Source of the DNA: Parvicella sp963922585
GTDB lineage: Bacteria; Bacteroidota; Bacteroidia; Flavobacteriales_D; Parvicellaceae
Length of the DNA: 64,000 nt
NCBI GenBank assembly: GCA_963922585.1
Contig: CAWUIK010000003.1
Span: 1-64,000 of the forward strand
Reading direction: 5' to 3'
The position numbers and the translations under genes are program-made. The notes under the pieces were generated by a model, which did not search any database, was not told where the DNA came from, and saw only the letters and a program-made list of their open reading frames with translations. Positions 1 through 8,293 of the stretch are shown here, in pieces. Within the stretch, counting starts at the first letter, position 1. Every line of letters begins with the position of its first letter.

Positions 1-650
1 ATAAACACATTGCCTCGCACATCCAATTTTCCCAAAGGAGCGTTGGTTCCTATCCCTACATTTCCAGGGCAATCATTAGCGGTGTACAAAACTCCTGGTT
101 CATTATTAATTCCATTAATATTGGACCATGTGGGGGCTAAAAAATTTCCACTTAAATCAAAACCACAAAGATTTGGTTCGTAAAAAAATCCTATCAACCC
201 ATTTTTCTCCATACTCTCCACTTTTCCATTAGGTTTTATCATCAGAAATCTTTCATCACTCAATGAAGAATCCGCAAGACTTAAGAATTTAAAACTTCCC
301 TCTGCAATAGCATTTCCTTTCATTCGTGTTGTTCCATCCACCACAATATTTGATTTCGCTCTTAGATTATCATCCACAACTGTTCTTCCTTTAATTCTCA
401 AATCTTGTTCAACAGTCAACTTTTTTTCAAGGGTTACGCTGTCTTTTATAATTACGGGTTTTTCAAAATATGCTGTATCTCTAACTCTTGTTTTACTCAA
501 TGTTGATGTTCCCTCAACTTGAAGTTCTGTACTTGGAGACATAGTTCCAATTCCTACATTACCAGAAGTAGGTAAAACATTTTGAGCAAAAGAATACAAT
601 ACTAGAGTATTCATAAATATAGCAAGAAGTAGTTTTTTAGTAGTTTTCAT
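1..650 (-). CDS. Fiber-like secreted surface protein with NVGIGT repeats (partial, C-terminus off window)
   Basis: The reading frame opens at an ATG at 650 and runs off the left edge without a stop, giving 216 complete codons of the N-terminal part. Residues 1 to about 22 form a signal peptide (MKTTKKLLLAIFMNTLVLYS then FAQ). The motif NVGIGT-x-[SA]-P followed by L-x-V-x-G occurs twice, once just after the signal peptide and again near the window edge. Such motifs are common in Bacteroidota proteins resembling phage tail fibers, which often end in an S74-type intramolecular chaperone or a T9SS signal; that end is not visible here. Between them is a stretch of short polar beta-like repeats (residues about 45-120). 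Role inferred: cell-surface or adhesive fiber. A pentanucleotide tandem repeat and a hairpin precede the start codon. Confidence 0.7.
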   Translation of the reverse strand, partial: MKTTKKLLLAIFMNTLVLYSFAQNVLPTSGNVGIGTMSPSTELQVEGTSTLSKTRVRDTAYFEKPVIIKDSVTLEKKLTVEQDLRIKGRTVVDDNLRAKSNIVVDGTTRMKGNAIAEGSFKFLSLADSSLSDERFLMIKPNGKVESMEKNGLIGFFYEPNLCGFDLSGNFLAPTWSNINGINNEPGVLYTANDCPGNVGIGTNAPLGKLDVRGNVF

Positions 651-652
651 TT

Positions 653-679
653 GTCGATTAATAAGTTAATATAATCGAC
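653..679 (-). promoter_or_regulatory. Hairpin in the 5' leader directly before the start codon
   Basis: An 8-bp perfect inverted repeat (GTCGATTA at 653-660 and TAATCGAC at 672-679, 11-nt loop) ends 2 nt before the ATG at 650. It would fold in the mRNA leader and cover the ribosome landing zone. Effect on translation is inferred. Confidence 0.45.
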
Positions 680-702
680 TAAACTAAACTAAACTAAACT
701 AA
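678..702. repeat. Pentanucleotide tandem repeat, five ACTAA units
   Basis: Five exact uninterrupted copies of ACTAA (TTAGT read toward the gene) lie 28-52 nt upstream of the start codon of the fiber-like gene and share two bases with the leader hairpin. Short tandem repeats in leaders or promoters are known slip-strand mutation sites. Confidence 0.85.
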
Positions 703-784
703 TGAAATAACCTAATTATTTTGCAATTTTTTTTAAGAAAATTTAACAAATATGAGCAAAGACGCTTCTTTTGATAGCCTGAAA

Positions 785-1735
785 TTACTTCAACTTAATT
801 TTTTGGCCTATATGAAGAATGTCTGTTGACTTCATATTGTTTAACTTACATAGTTTATCTACAGTAGTTCCATATTTCAAAGCTATGTAATACAACGAAT
901 CTCCAGACTTAATTGTATGAACACTAGCATTTTTATCAGTACTAGATGAACTACTTGACTTTGAAGAACTAGAGGAATATGTGCTAGAAGATTTATTATA
1001 AACAAACATTTGACCATTCACCAATAGGTTATTTTTCTTTAGTTCATTTTTTTCAAAATCAATAATTTCTTCTGGATTAAGCGCATTGCCATAAAGCCTA
1101 ATTTCAAAATGTAAGTGATCTCCATATGATTTTCCAGTGTTGCCTCCTAACCCTATTACATCTCCGGCTTTAACTTCCTGATTAGGAACTACTAAAAACT
1201 GAGAAAGATGAGCATAATACGTTTCTAGTCCATTGTAATGTCTTATAATGACAAGATTACCAAAACCTCCATCATTAAATTGTGCATACCTAACAATTCC
1301 ATTGAAAGCAGCTCGAAGTGTATCCCCTGTTTCTAAATCGACATCAATTCCATAATGAAAACGTTTCCCTCTGTATTTAAATGTCGAAGTGACCATTCCA
1401 GGATGAGGCATGCAAAATTCATTGTTTTCATCATCTACGATACAAAGCCAAACGGTATCTTCAAGTGCTGAAAGATCATTTTTGTAGGTGTAAGGTACGT
1501 CATTTACCCAATCTTCTTCCCACCCTAACTCTTTAGCCAAAGCATTTAAATAAGGATTTGTTATGCCGTCAAAATTAATCATCCTTAAATATTCCCAACT
1601 TTTATCGGCAAAAATCACTACAGTATCATTTCCCATTTTCAGAGTGTCAATAACTCTTTTGCCATCAATAGTTGTTTGCGAAATACCTTGACCAATTAAT
1701 AAAAGGAAAGTTACAAACCAAATAAATCTTATCAT
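785..1735 (-). CDS. M23 (LytM-type) metallopeptidase with C-terminal LysM domain
   Basis: This 316-residue protein is a predicted exported peptidoglycan hydrolase. A signal peptide covers residues 1-19. The M23 domain is about residues 115-222 and has the complete zinc and catalytic set: H127 and D131 (HYGID), H176 (AHLS) and H207/H209 (DHLHFE), so it should be active, unlike degenerate LytM activators. A serine-rich linker (about 248-266) leads to one LysM domain at about 271-316, which binds peptidoglycan glycan chains. The family cleaves peptide cross-links in cell-wall growth or cell separation. It is transcribed alone from a -7 box at 1753-1760. Substrate specificity cannot be read from sequence. 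Confidence 0.88.
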   Translation of the reverse strand: MIRFIWFVTFLLLIGQGISQTTIDGKRVIDTLKMGNDTVVIFADKSWEYLRMINFDGITNPYLNALAKELGWEEDWVNDVPYTYKNDLSALEDTVWLCIVDDENNEFCMPHPGMVTSTFKYRGKRFHYGIDVDLETGDTLRAAFNGIVRYAQFNDGGFGNLVIIRHYNGLETYYAHLSQFLVVPNQEVKAGDVIGLGGNTGKSYGDHLHFEIRLYGNALNPEEIIDFEKNELKKNNLLVNGQMFVYNKSSSTYSSSSSKSSSSSSTDKNASVHTIKSGDSLYYIALKYGTTVDKLCKLNNMKSTDILHIGQKIKLK

Positions 1736-1752
1736 TTCGAAAATTTGAACCT

Positions 1753-1760
1753 CAAAAATA
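1753..1760 (-). promoter_or_regulatory. Candidate -7 box for the M23 peptidase gene
   Basis: TATTTTTG on the minus strand fits the Bacteroidota TAnnTTTG consensus and lies 17 nt upstream of the ATG at 1735. No good -33 TTTG is seen. Confidence 0.45.
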
Positions 1761-1806
1761 GTTAAAACTTATTTAATATAAATTCTATATTCTGTTAAAA
1801 TATACT

Positions 1807-2451
1807 CTATTTGAAACTTGGAATGATAGCATAAAAACCAAAACCTATGGAAAAGTATTGATATATTCCACCTGATGCATCCAAAGGTATTCCTGGAAAG
1901 TTGGTCAAACAAAGATTGTTAGGTGAAAATTTTGAGTTGATAACATTATAATTGGCGCTAACTCCAAAATATAATAATTCAGAACTTTTGTAATAAAAAC
2001 TAATCTTTGGCTCTAAGGCAATATTTTCTTGTCTAAACGGATCAGAGCAATTGTTGGAATGTGTAAATAGCCATCCATAACCTGTTTTAAATTCATATTC
2101 GAAAAACATTTTGTCGTTGAGAACGCTTCTATATCCAAAACTTAAAAATGGTTGCAAAACATCCATTTTACCTGTTGTAACATTACCAGAAAAAATACTT
2201 GACTCAACTGTCCAATAACCATATTTTACACCAGAACTCAAAATTAATCCATTATTTTTGAATTTGTATTGATAAGCTAAATCTATATCAGCGATGCCAC
2301 TCATCACACCTTTAAAACTTTTGTTTGATATAGCGGTAGGCAATTTAAAGTCTAGTTTAATGCCATGTGGAGTAGGTTTTCCTTCTTCTTGAGAAAAGGA
2401 GTTAAAGTAAATTCCCAATAAAAAAAGTGATATTATTATTTTAGTTGTCAA
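1807..2451 (-). CDS. Outer-membrane beta-barrel protein, unrecognised family
   Basis: A secreted protein with alternating hydrophobic strands and a C-terminus rich in aromatic residues, consistent with a small outer-membrane barrel; I do not recognise a named family. I place the start at the TTG at 2451 (214 residues) because this puts a clean signal peptide at the N-terminus (TTKIIISLFLLGIYFNSFSQ) and overlaps the preceding stop by only 11 nt. The only upstream ATG, at 2532, would give 241 residues, a 92-nt overlap with the neighbour, and a second hydrophobic segment before the signal peptide. It is the last gene of the operon led by the flippase at 5054, so it may act in envelope polysaccharide or surface assembly; that is inference from context. 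Confidence 0.6.
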   Translation of the reverse strand: MTTKIIISLFLLGIYFNSFSQEEGKPTPHGIKLDFKLPTAISNKSFKGVMSGIADIDLAYQYKFKNNGLILSSGVKYGYWTVESSIFSGNVTTGKMDVLQPFLSFGYRSVLNDKMFFEYEFKTGYGWLFTHSNNCSDPFRQENIALEPKISFYYKSSELLYFGVSANYNVINSKFSPNNLCLTNFPGIPLDASGGIYQYFSIGFGFYAIIPSFK

Positions 2452-2860
2452 TGATAAACTTCTTAGTAATATTTTGTACTTCAGAAACGTATTGATAATA
2501 ATAAATATTGTTGGGAAAAGAAGTTGTATCAAACAATAAAGGATGAATACCTTGTTCTAATAACCCGTCAGTAAGAGTGGATACTATTTTATAATCTCGA
2601 TCTAAAATATGAAAAGCCACTTTTGTTGGCTCCTTTAATTCAAATCCAAACTGAACAGTTCCCTTTGCAAATGGAGGTTTCAACTCAAAAACATCAGCAT
2701 ATTTAACGGTAATTTTTTTTCTTTTTCCCCTTCCGTAAATAACAATTAACTTTCTATAAGCCACATAAAGAAGATAAAGCGCTACAACTACACTCACGCC
2801 AACAATTAGATTTGCAAAAATCCTTCCCCAAGTGCCACTATACCATAAATCTCTTAACAT
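2441..2860 (-). CDS. Single-pass membrane protein with FlgD-like Ig-fold domain
   Basis: The 139-residue product has one membrane segment (about residues 15-37) and a basic patch after it (GRGKRKK). The remainder resembles the FlgD/T9SS-type Ig-like fold: a strand region ending in a G-I-H-P-L-L-F-D-T turn and the motif PNNIYYYQYV, then a strand that closes the domain. No catalytic residues are seen. It is translationally coupled to the upstream gene through a TAATG overlap at 2858-2862 and sits in the flippase operon. The domain would sit on one face of the inner membrane as a binding module. No specific function is known to me. Confidence 0.6.
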   Translation of the reverse strand: MLRDLWYSGTWGRIFANLIVGVSVVVALYLLYVAYRKLIVIYGRGKRKKITVKYADVFELKPPFAKGTVQFGFELKEPTKVAFHILDRDYKIVSTLTDGLLEQGIHPLLFDTTSFPNNIYYYQYVSEVQNITKKFIIDN

Positions 2861-3468
2861 TATTCTTTATTTTCTTTAGAAAGGGTAAAATTATGATATT
2901 TCTTGGATTTAACCACTTCTTTTTTGAATGTTGGCAACGAATTTAATATCTTTAAATCAATAAAGTTTTCCCTACAATCTTTCAGTTCTTTTATTATGAG
3001 TCCTGAATTTACAAAATCAGATATTTTAACCTCGTCTTCAACTTGCCATTCTTGAGAAAATATTGCAATTTTATTGAGTTTATCATCTTCTAAAATCGCT
3101 AATTTTAAACAAGCTTCTGCTACAATATTGGGCTCGATACTTTGCATTAAAACCAACTTCAGTTGACTCATATTAGATTCATAAACTCTGTAAAATATAA
3201 GCAAAGATGACTTTGTGAAGTCTATCTTTGGAAGTTCAATTATTGGGAATTCTTTTTTATTCGAATTTGTTTTATGTCCCAGTTCATTATTTAAAACTTC
3301 AAAAGCTTCCCCTATAATTTTCAATTTTTGGGCTCTAGTTTTGAATACTTGAGGAGTAATAGATGATTTTAAAAGAAACTGTTTATGCTCAAATAACTTT
3401 TCTAAAACTACTTCTTCGTAGTTCTCCAAATCAGTATTTAATAGTATCAAAGCCTCTTTTGTTGTCAT
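2860..3468 (-). CDS. Hypothetical cytoplasmic alpha-helical protein
   Basis: A 202-residue protein without signal peptide or membrane segment, rich in Lys, Glu and Leu and predicted mostly helical. I recognise no family. It lies 38 nt downstream of the flippase gene and overlaps the next gene by one base (stop and start share an A), so it is part of the same transcript. Its conservation of position between a flippase and two envelope proteins suggests a helper role in envelope assembly, but nothing in the sequence shows this directly. Confidence 0.55.
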   Translation of the reverse strand: MTTKEALILLNTDLENYEEVVLEKLFEHKQFLLKSSITPQVFKTRAQKLKIIGEAFEVLNNELGHKTNSNKKEFPIIELPKIDFTKSSLLIFYRVYESNMSQLKLVLMQSIEPNIVAEACLKLAILEDDKLNKIAIFSQEWQVEDEVKISDFVNSGLIIKELKDCRENFIDLKILNSLPTFKKEVVKSKKYHNFTLSKENKE

Positions 3469-3506
3469 ATTCTTTTTTTTACAACCTGATGAATAAATTC
3501 CTTTTT

Positions 3507-5054
3507 CTAAATTGTTTTCTTCCTTATTTTCGAATTTACAAAGTTCATCATCGATTTATCTATAAATAGGATTGCTATTAAGAATAATCCTATCAAAAAA
3601 TTATTGTAAAAGAATTCTATCCAAGAAAATTTTTGAGTAATATCTACTGGAATTTTTATTAAAAATAGAATAAGCGTCAAAATCACTATAAACCCAACTT
3701 TTTTCAAGTTATATGGTATGGGATATATTTTTTGTCCAACTATATATGAAATTATCAACATCACTGCAAAACAGACAAAGGTAGCCCAAGCTGAAGCCAT
3801 GTATCCATATACAGGAATTAACGAGTAATTAATAATTACTGTAACTACAGCACCAATAATACTAATAATTGCACCATAACTCGTTTTACTTGCCAGTTTA
3901 TACCATATTGATTGATTGAGATAAATTCCAAACAAGACATTTGCTCCCAATAATATTGGCACTACTTTCAATCCCTCCCAAAAAGCAGGATTTGGAGTAA
4001 AGTATTTAACAATTTGTAAATTCATTGCAATAACCAAAAACATCAAAGAAACAATTACCACAAAATAATTCATGACTTTTGCATAAGTTTTCTTGGAATC
4101 TTTTTCCTTTTCTTGATTAAAGAAAAATGGCTCTGCTGCATATCTGTATGCTTGTAAAAACATAGATATTATCATTGCTATTTTGTAGTTGCCTCCATAT
4201 ACACCTAGTTCGGCAAGAGCTTTGGAATTTGCCATTTGGTGTGTCATTCCTTCTTTTGTAATATATGTGTCTGTTAAAATTTCTTTTAATATTGTTCTAT
4301 CGAGCATTTCGTTAATAATACCAGCCAATCCAACAAATAACATTGGAAAAGCATAAGAAAACATTCCTTTAAATAATTGCCAATCAAATTTTCCAGAATA
4401 TTGTAATTGCGCTCCCAAAAGAACGAATTTAGTGATGCTGGCAATCAAGTTTGAGATAAAAACATACCCCACACCAACTTCTGGACTGTAAGTTAAATTG
4501 ATCAACCAATTGGTATTTCCAGCATCAAAATTACTTTTGCAATACAATAAAAAATAAAGATTTAAGCCTATATTCACTCCAACATTTACAATGTTTATCA
4601 TAGCAAAGTTTTTTGCTTTATTCTCCTTTCTTAGTTTGGCTAATGGAATTGAACTTAGTGCGTCTAGCGCTACAATAAAAGCAAACCAAATTACATATTC
4701 TGAATGCTCGGGGTATACCAACCAATTGGCAATAGGTTGAGCAAAAACTATAGCTAGAACAACAAAAATAACAGATGTTGTAGTAACCGAATACAAAGCA
4801 TTGCTGTATACTTTTTTATGGTCAAAATCTGTTTTTGTAGCATATCGAAAAAAAGCAGTTTCCATTCCATAAGTTAGGAAAACAACCAAAAAAGCAACAT
4901 AGGCATACATTTCAGTAATAATTCCAAATTGCTCTTCCGAAAACATCCCTTTAGAAGTATAAAAAGGGGTTAATAAGAAGTTTAAGAAACGACCTATAAT
5001 ACTACTTACACCGTAAATAGCAGTTTGTCCAGCCAGTTTCTTTAAAACACTCAT
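3507..5054 (-). CDS. Polysaccharide flippase (Wzx/MOP superfamily)
   Basis: This 515-residue protein is a multi-pass inner-membrane protein with about 14 hydrophobic segments and the typical N-terminus of polysaccharide biosynthesis flippases (KKLAGQTAIYGVSSIIGRFL, then FLLTPFYT). Members of the MOP superfamily flip undecaprenyl-linked sugars or other lipid-linked precursors across the inner membrane. Length and topology match full-length members. It is the first gene of a four-gene operon ending at 1807, with a -7 box at 5091-5098 upstream. No glycosyltransferases sit next to it, so the substrate is unknown; the same class is often found in gliding Bacteroidota as a lone gene. Confidence 0.85.
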   Translation of the reverse strand: MSVLKKLAGQTAIYGVSSIIGRFLNFLLTPFYTSKGMFSEEQFGIITEMYAYVAFLVVFLTYGMETAFFRYATKTDFDHKKVYSNALYSVTTTSVIFVVLAIVFAQPIANWLVYPEHSEYVIWFAFIVALDALSSIPLAKLRKENKAKNFAMINIVNVGVNIGLNLYFLLYCKSNFDAGNTNWLINLTYSPEVGVGYVFISNLIASITKFVLLGAQLQYSGKFDWQLFKGMFSYAFPMLFVGLAGIINEMLDRTILKEILTDTYITKEGMTHQMANSKALAELGVYGGNYKIAMIISMFLQAYRYAAEPFFFNQEKEKDSKKTYAKVMNYFVVIVSLMFLVIAMNLQIVKYFTPNPAFWEGLKVVPILLGANVLFGIYLNQSIWYKLASKTSYGAIISIIGAVVTVIINYSLIPVYGYMASAWATFVCFAVMLIISYIVGQKIYPIPYNLKKVGFIVILTLILFLIKIPVDITQKFSWIEFFYNNFLIGLFLIAILFIDKSMMNFVNSKIRKKTI

Positions 5055-5090
5055 TTAATTTATTTATTTCTAATAAAGATAGTACTCTCA

Positions 5091-5098
5091 CAAAATTA
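5091..5098 (-). promoter_or_regulatory. Candidate -7 box of the flippase operon
   Basis: TAATTTTG on the minus strand matches TAnnTTTG, 36 nt upstream of the ATG at 5054. The -33 region is poor. Confidence 0.45.
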
Positions 5099-5161
5099 CC
5101 ATTATGATGATAAGAGATCGAAATAGAACACACTTGTTTTCAACACAAATATACACATGCT

Positions 5162-5197
5162 AAAAGTAAAAAGGCTATCCATTGAATGAATAGCCTT
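5162..5197 (-). terminator. Rho-independent terminator of the type B T9SS gene
   Basis: Stem AAGGCTAT/ATAGCCTT (5171-5178 with 5190-5197) with an 11-nt loop; read on the minus strand it is followed by a T-rich tract. It lies 32 nt past the stop at 5229. Confidence 0.8.
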
Positions 5198-5228
5198 ATA
5201 ATTATTAATGTTAATATCGATTTAGTTT

Positions 5229-7766
5229 TTATCTAAAAACAGTAATTGTTCCTTTCTCGTCTTTAGTTCCTTCATCCCAAATCATGATATAGTAATAAAC
5301 TCCTCCGTTTAAATCATTTCCATTGGTTTTTTCTCCATCCCAAGTATTATCGTATGTATCTGTTTGATAGACGATTCTTCCCCATCTATTGAAAATAGTA
5401 AGATTTACATCATTATAATTATCTGCGTATCTAGTATAGAAAAAATCATTTTGACCATCGCCATTAGGAGTAATTACATTAGGAACTTCACATGGTTGAA
5501 TTATTACTGTCATAGAAGCATCGTCAGAACTACAAACATTCGCGACTACAACTGTATATTCACCATTAGTAATTCCCAAAGCATTGGTATCTGTAGAAAT
5601 GATGGCATTATTGTCATTCAACCAAACTGCTGTTTCGCCTTCTTGAAGAACTGTAAACAGTTTTGCTGAGTCACCTTGACAAATGGTATCTTCTCCAAAT
5701 ATTACAGCAATTGGGTCTTCTAAAAATGTAAATGAAGAGGTAACTGTGTAATTACATACATTATCCGTAAATGACACTTCATATGTCCCATTAACACTGG
5801 GTGTTATAGTTGGATTAATAAAAGTTGTTGTAGGTGGTCCAGTTGGAGAAGTTGTGATTTCTAAGTTTCCAGGACCTGTGTAAGACCATGTGCCACCACT
5901 AACGCCACCTTCGCTGGGTGCAAATGTGTTTGTAAAAGTATAGAAATCATTGCAAGTTGTGTCTCCTGGTGCAATTGATGGCCCTGGTTTAACAATTACA
6001 GTAACTACTGTATCATAACTACATCCAAAATTATCAGTTACTTCAAATGTATAATTGTAATTTCCTACTACATTAGGCGCAACAATTACAGCCGTATCGC
6101 TAGTTCCTGTGAGGATAGTAGGATCTGCAAGCCAATCTTCTGAGACAATAGAAGGAGCGTAAGTTTCGTTATTAGGGTTTAATGTTGCATTAAAGAAAAT
6201 TCCCCATTCGCATATCCAACCATCATCAATTCCAATATTATCTCTTACAGTAAGTGTCCAGTTACCATTCAAAGGACAACCTGCCAATTCAGTAGCAAAA
6301 GATTCTTCTGGATTGTACGTTCCAGGCTGAACCATATTGCCTGCAGACGGCCCAGAAGCTGCAACAGTATTATATCCATTTACCCATGCAGGAAGTGCAG
6401 ATGGATCATCAGAAAAACAATATTCTTCACAAACGCCCAAAGTCGATGAAGGATCGTTTGCACCTCCTAAATAAGTGCCTCCACCTCCAAACCCACCAGG
6501 AAATAAGCCTCCAGTTCCTGAATAGGAATCAAATATATTAACTGTTTGTCCATTGGGACAAGTCAACAACATTTCTAAATCCCCTAAATAAGAATGTTCA
6601 ATTGAAATACATAAATTCTCTAGATCTCCCGGATTTTGAAGAGTTAATCCTGAAGGAAATCCTGAAATACTAATATCTGTTGTATAGTTTTGACCTGAAC
6701 CATCTGGTAAAAAAAGTTGCTCACCAAAAGAACCTTGAATTATAAAAGATGAACCTGTCGCAGATACACCAACTGTGTCTGTAGGAGTAATACCACCAAT
6801 CAATGTAGTTGTTTGTCCAACACAAAGTTCAGGATCGAGAGGCGCACAATCAGAAAAACTAGGAATTGTGGAAACCCTAATTTTAGCCAATATTTCATTA
6901 ATTTGATTAAGATTATCCGTAACCTTCATGGAAACAAAATATCCTGTTCTAGCAGTAGGCATAAACCATGCTGTATCACCAACTACAGTACTTCCATCAC
7001 TAAAAGTCCACTCAGTGATATGGTTTCCAAAGTTGGATTGATTATATCCTCCCCCATTAATAGCACCAAATGTAGCTCCTGGTTCATATAAATATTCAGT
7101 TGTATTTACAAACATTATTGAATCGCCCAAACATACATTTACATAACCTGTATCAGGAAGTGGTCCTGTGATTGGTTTATTGGTCATATCATCATTATTG
7201 TCACCTGAACCATTAGCTTCACCTCCATTTCCGATAAATGCACCCATACCTAAGTCCATTGGCTGCCATGGAGTGCCACATGAAATATTAGCATCCCAGC
7301 CTGCTCCATTATCTAATGCATTACTAATAAATTGGATTGTTATACATCCTGAGGGATTGTTCCATGTTGCAGCAGTTTGACCTGCTGAGAATCCAAATGG
7401 ATGAGAATCTGTATTTCCTTTGATTAAAAGCGGTGAAGCAGTAGTTGGTCCATCATAAACATAAAGCGTATCAGAGGCATGAACATCCCAGATAAATCCT
7501 GCATTTATTCCTATAAAAAGAGCTACCTTACTTCCACCGTTGTCAGGACAGAAAGTAATAACTTCATTTTCATTTGGTGAATAGTCTGCCGAATTATCTC
7601 CTGTATCAAAGAAATTAGGAACCCCATTATCATCAAATGGTGCTACAGCACATGGTATAGGATTAGCAAGCGTATAGTCAGGATCCGAAACAAGTATGTT
7701 TTGACCCCAAATTGAATTTGAGATTAGAATGGTATATAATATAAAGGTTATTTTTTTCAACATCAT
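5229..7766 (-). CDS. Secreted multidomain protein with CUB-like, P-domain and type B T9SS sorting domain
   Basis: The 845-residue product has a signal peptide (residues 1-21). Residues about 45-165 look like a CUB domain, with Cys-flanked beta strands and the TLYVYDG motif. A PKD-like region follows (about 205-300). Residues about 345-530 look like a proprotein-convertase P-domain (LENLCISIEHSYLGDLEMLL and WTLTVRDNIGIDDGWICEW). More Ig/PKD-like repeats lead to a C-terminal gliding-associated CHU_C domain (VPNVITPNGDGQNDFF ... GGVYYYIMIWDE) that directs export by T9SS and surface attachment. No protease domain is present, so the P-domain is likely a binding module. It is 4 nt downstream of the small secreted gene at 8136 and probably co-transcribed with it. 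Confidence 0.85.
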   Translation of the reverse strand: MMLKKITFILYTILISNSIWGQNILVSDPDYTLANPIPCAVAPFDDNGVPNFFDTGDNSADYSPNENEVITFCPDNGGSKVALFIGINAGFIWDVHASDTLYVYDGPTTASPLLIKGNTDSHPFGFSAGQTAATWNNPSGCITIQFISNALDNGAGWDANISCGTPWQPMDLGMGAFIGNGGEANGSGDNNDDMTNKPITGPLPDTGYVNVCLGDSIMFVNTTEYLYEPGATFGAINGGGYNQSNFGNHITEWTFSDGSTVVGDTAWFMPTARTGYFVSMKVTDNLNQINEILAKIRVSTIPSFSDCAPLDPELCVGQTTTLIGGITPTDTVGVSATGSSFIIQGSFGEQLFLPDGSGQNYTTDISISGFPSGLTLQNPGDLENLCISIEHSYLGDLEMLLTCPNGQTVNIFDSYSGTGGLFPGGFGGGGTYLGGANDPSSTLGVCEEYCFSDDPSALPAWVNGYNTVAASGPSAGNMVQPGTYNPEESFATELAGCPLNGNWTLTVRDNIGIDDGWICEWGIFFNATLNPNNETYAPSIVSEDWLADPTILTGTSDTAVIVAPNVVGNYNYTFEVTDNFGCSYDTVVTVIVKPGPSIAPGDTTCNDFYTFTNTFAPSEGGVSGGTWSYTGPGNLEITTSPTGPPTTTFINPTITPSVNGTYEVSFTDNVCNYTVTSSFTFLEDPIAVIFGEDTICQGDSAKLFTVLQEGETAVWLNDNNAIISTDTNALGITNGEYTVVVANVCSSDDASMTVIIQPCEVPNVITPNGDGQNDFFYTRYADNYNDVNLTIFNRWGRIVYQTDTYDNTWDGEKTNGNDLNGGVYYYIMIWDEGTKDEKGTITVFR

Positions 7767-7770
7767 TACT

Positions 7771-8136
7771 TTACTTTATTTCAGATTTAATTAAAAAAAT
7801 TGGTTTTACAGATAGCAACTTATCACTTCCTAAAATTCGAAAATATTGATACGCATCCTCTTTTAAGGGAATGTTAAGTTCAAAAAAGTTGATATTATTA
7901 ACATCATCGATTTTTCTCGCCCCATTAATTGCTTGATCATTTGTTTTTTCCTCTGGGAAATCAGATATAAAAAAAGCATTCTGTATACAGTATGTATTGA
8001 ACTTTATTTCCTCTTCAGTCATGTTATTTAATTCCTCTTGTGAAAATTTTTTCAACAATCTTTTATCAAAATCTGAACTTTGTCCTATTGATTTAAAAGT
8101 AATTAATAAGAGTAAAACTATTGCTAAATGCTTCAT
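7771..8136 (-). CDS. Small secreted hypothetical protein
   Basis: I start this gene at the ATG at 8136 (121 residues), because the sequence MKHLAIVLLLLITFKSIGQ that follows is an ideal signal peptide. A longer frame to 8199 would place 21 extra hydrophobic residues ahead of it and pass through the -7 box at 8164-8171. The mature part has no recognised domain, is acidic at the N-terminal side (SQEELNNMTEEEIKFN) and beta-rich towards the end. It is separated by 4 nt from the type B T9SS gene and likely forms a two-gene operon with it. Function unknown; an export partner of the neighbour is possible but not shown. Confidence 0.6.
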   Translation of the reverse strand: MKHLAIVLLLLITFKSIGQSSDFDKRLLKKFSQEELNNMTEEEIKFNTYCIQNAFFISDFPEEKTNDQAINGARKIDDVNNINFFELNIPLKEDAYQYFRILGSDKLLSVKPIFLIKSEIK

Positions 8137-8163
8137 TATTGTTTGAATTAAATTAATAATATA

Positions 8164-8171
8164 CAAAAGTA
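8164..8171 (-). promoter_or_regulatory. Candidate -7 box for the 8136/7766 operon
   Basis: TACTTTTG on the minus strand, 27 nt upstream of the ATG at 8136. It supports the shorter start for that gene. Confidence 0.5.
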
Positions 8172-8239
8172 AAAAAATTGAGTCAAAAAAACGTAACATT
8201 TTATTAGCTTTATTGAAATCTTAATGTTGAATCAAAAGT

Positions 8240-8270
8240 TTTGCTACTTTGTATGAAATACCTACTTTTG
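8240..8270 (+). promoter_or_regulatory. Bacteroidota-type promoter of the transketolase operon
   Basis: TTTG (8240-8243), 19-nt spacer, TACTTTTG (8263-8270). Both boxes and the spacing fit the -33/-7 consensus. The predicted start of transcription, near 8277, leaves a leader of about 17 nt before the ATG at 8294. Confidence 0.75.
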
Positions 8271-8293
8271 AAGACGAATAAAACAACAAAAGG

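Noticed and set aside
5364..7380. Several plus-strand frames antisense to the type B T9SS gene
   Set aside because: They have poor codon use and no recognisable motif; the minus strand carries a full multidomain protein.
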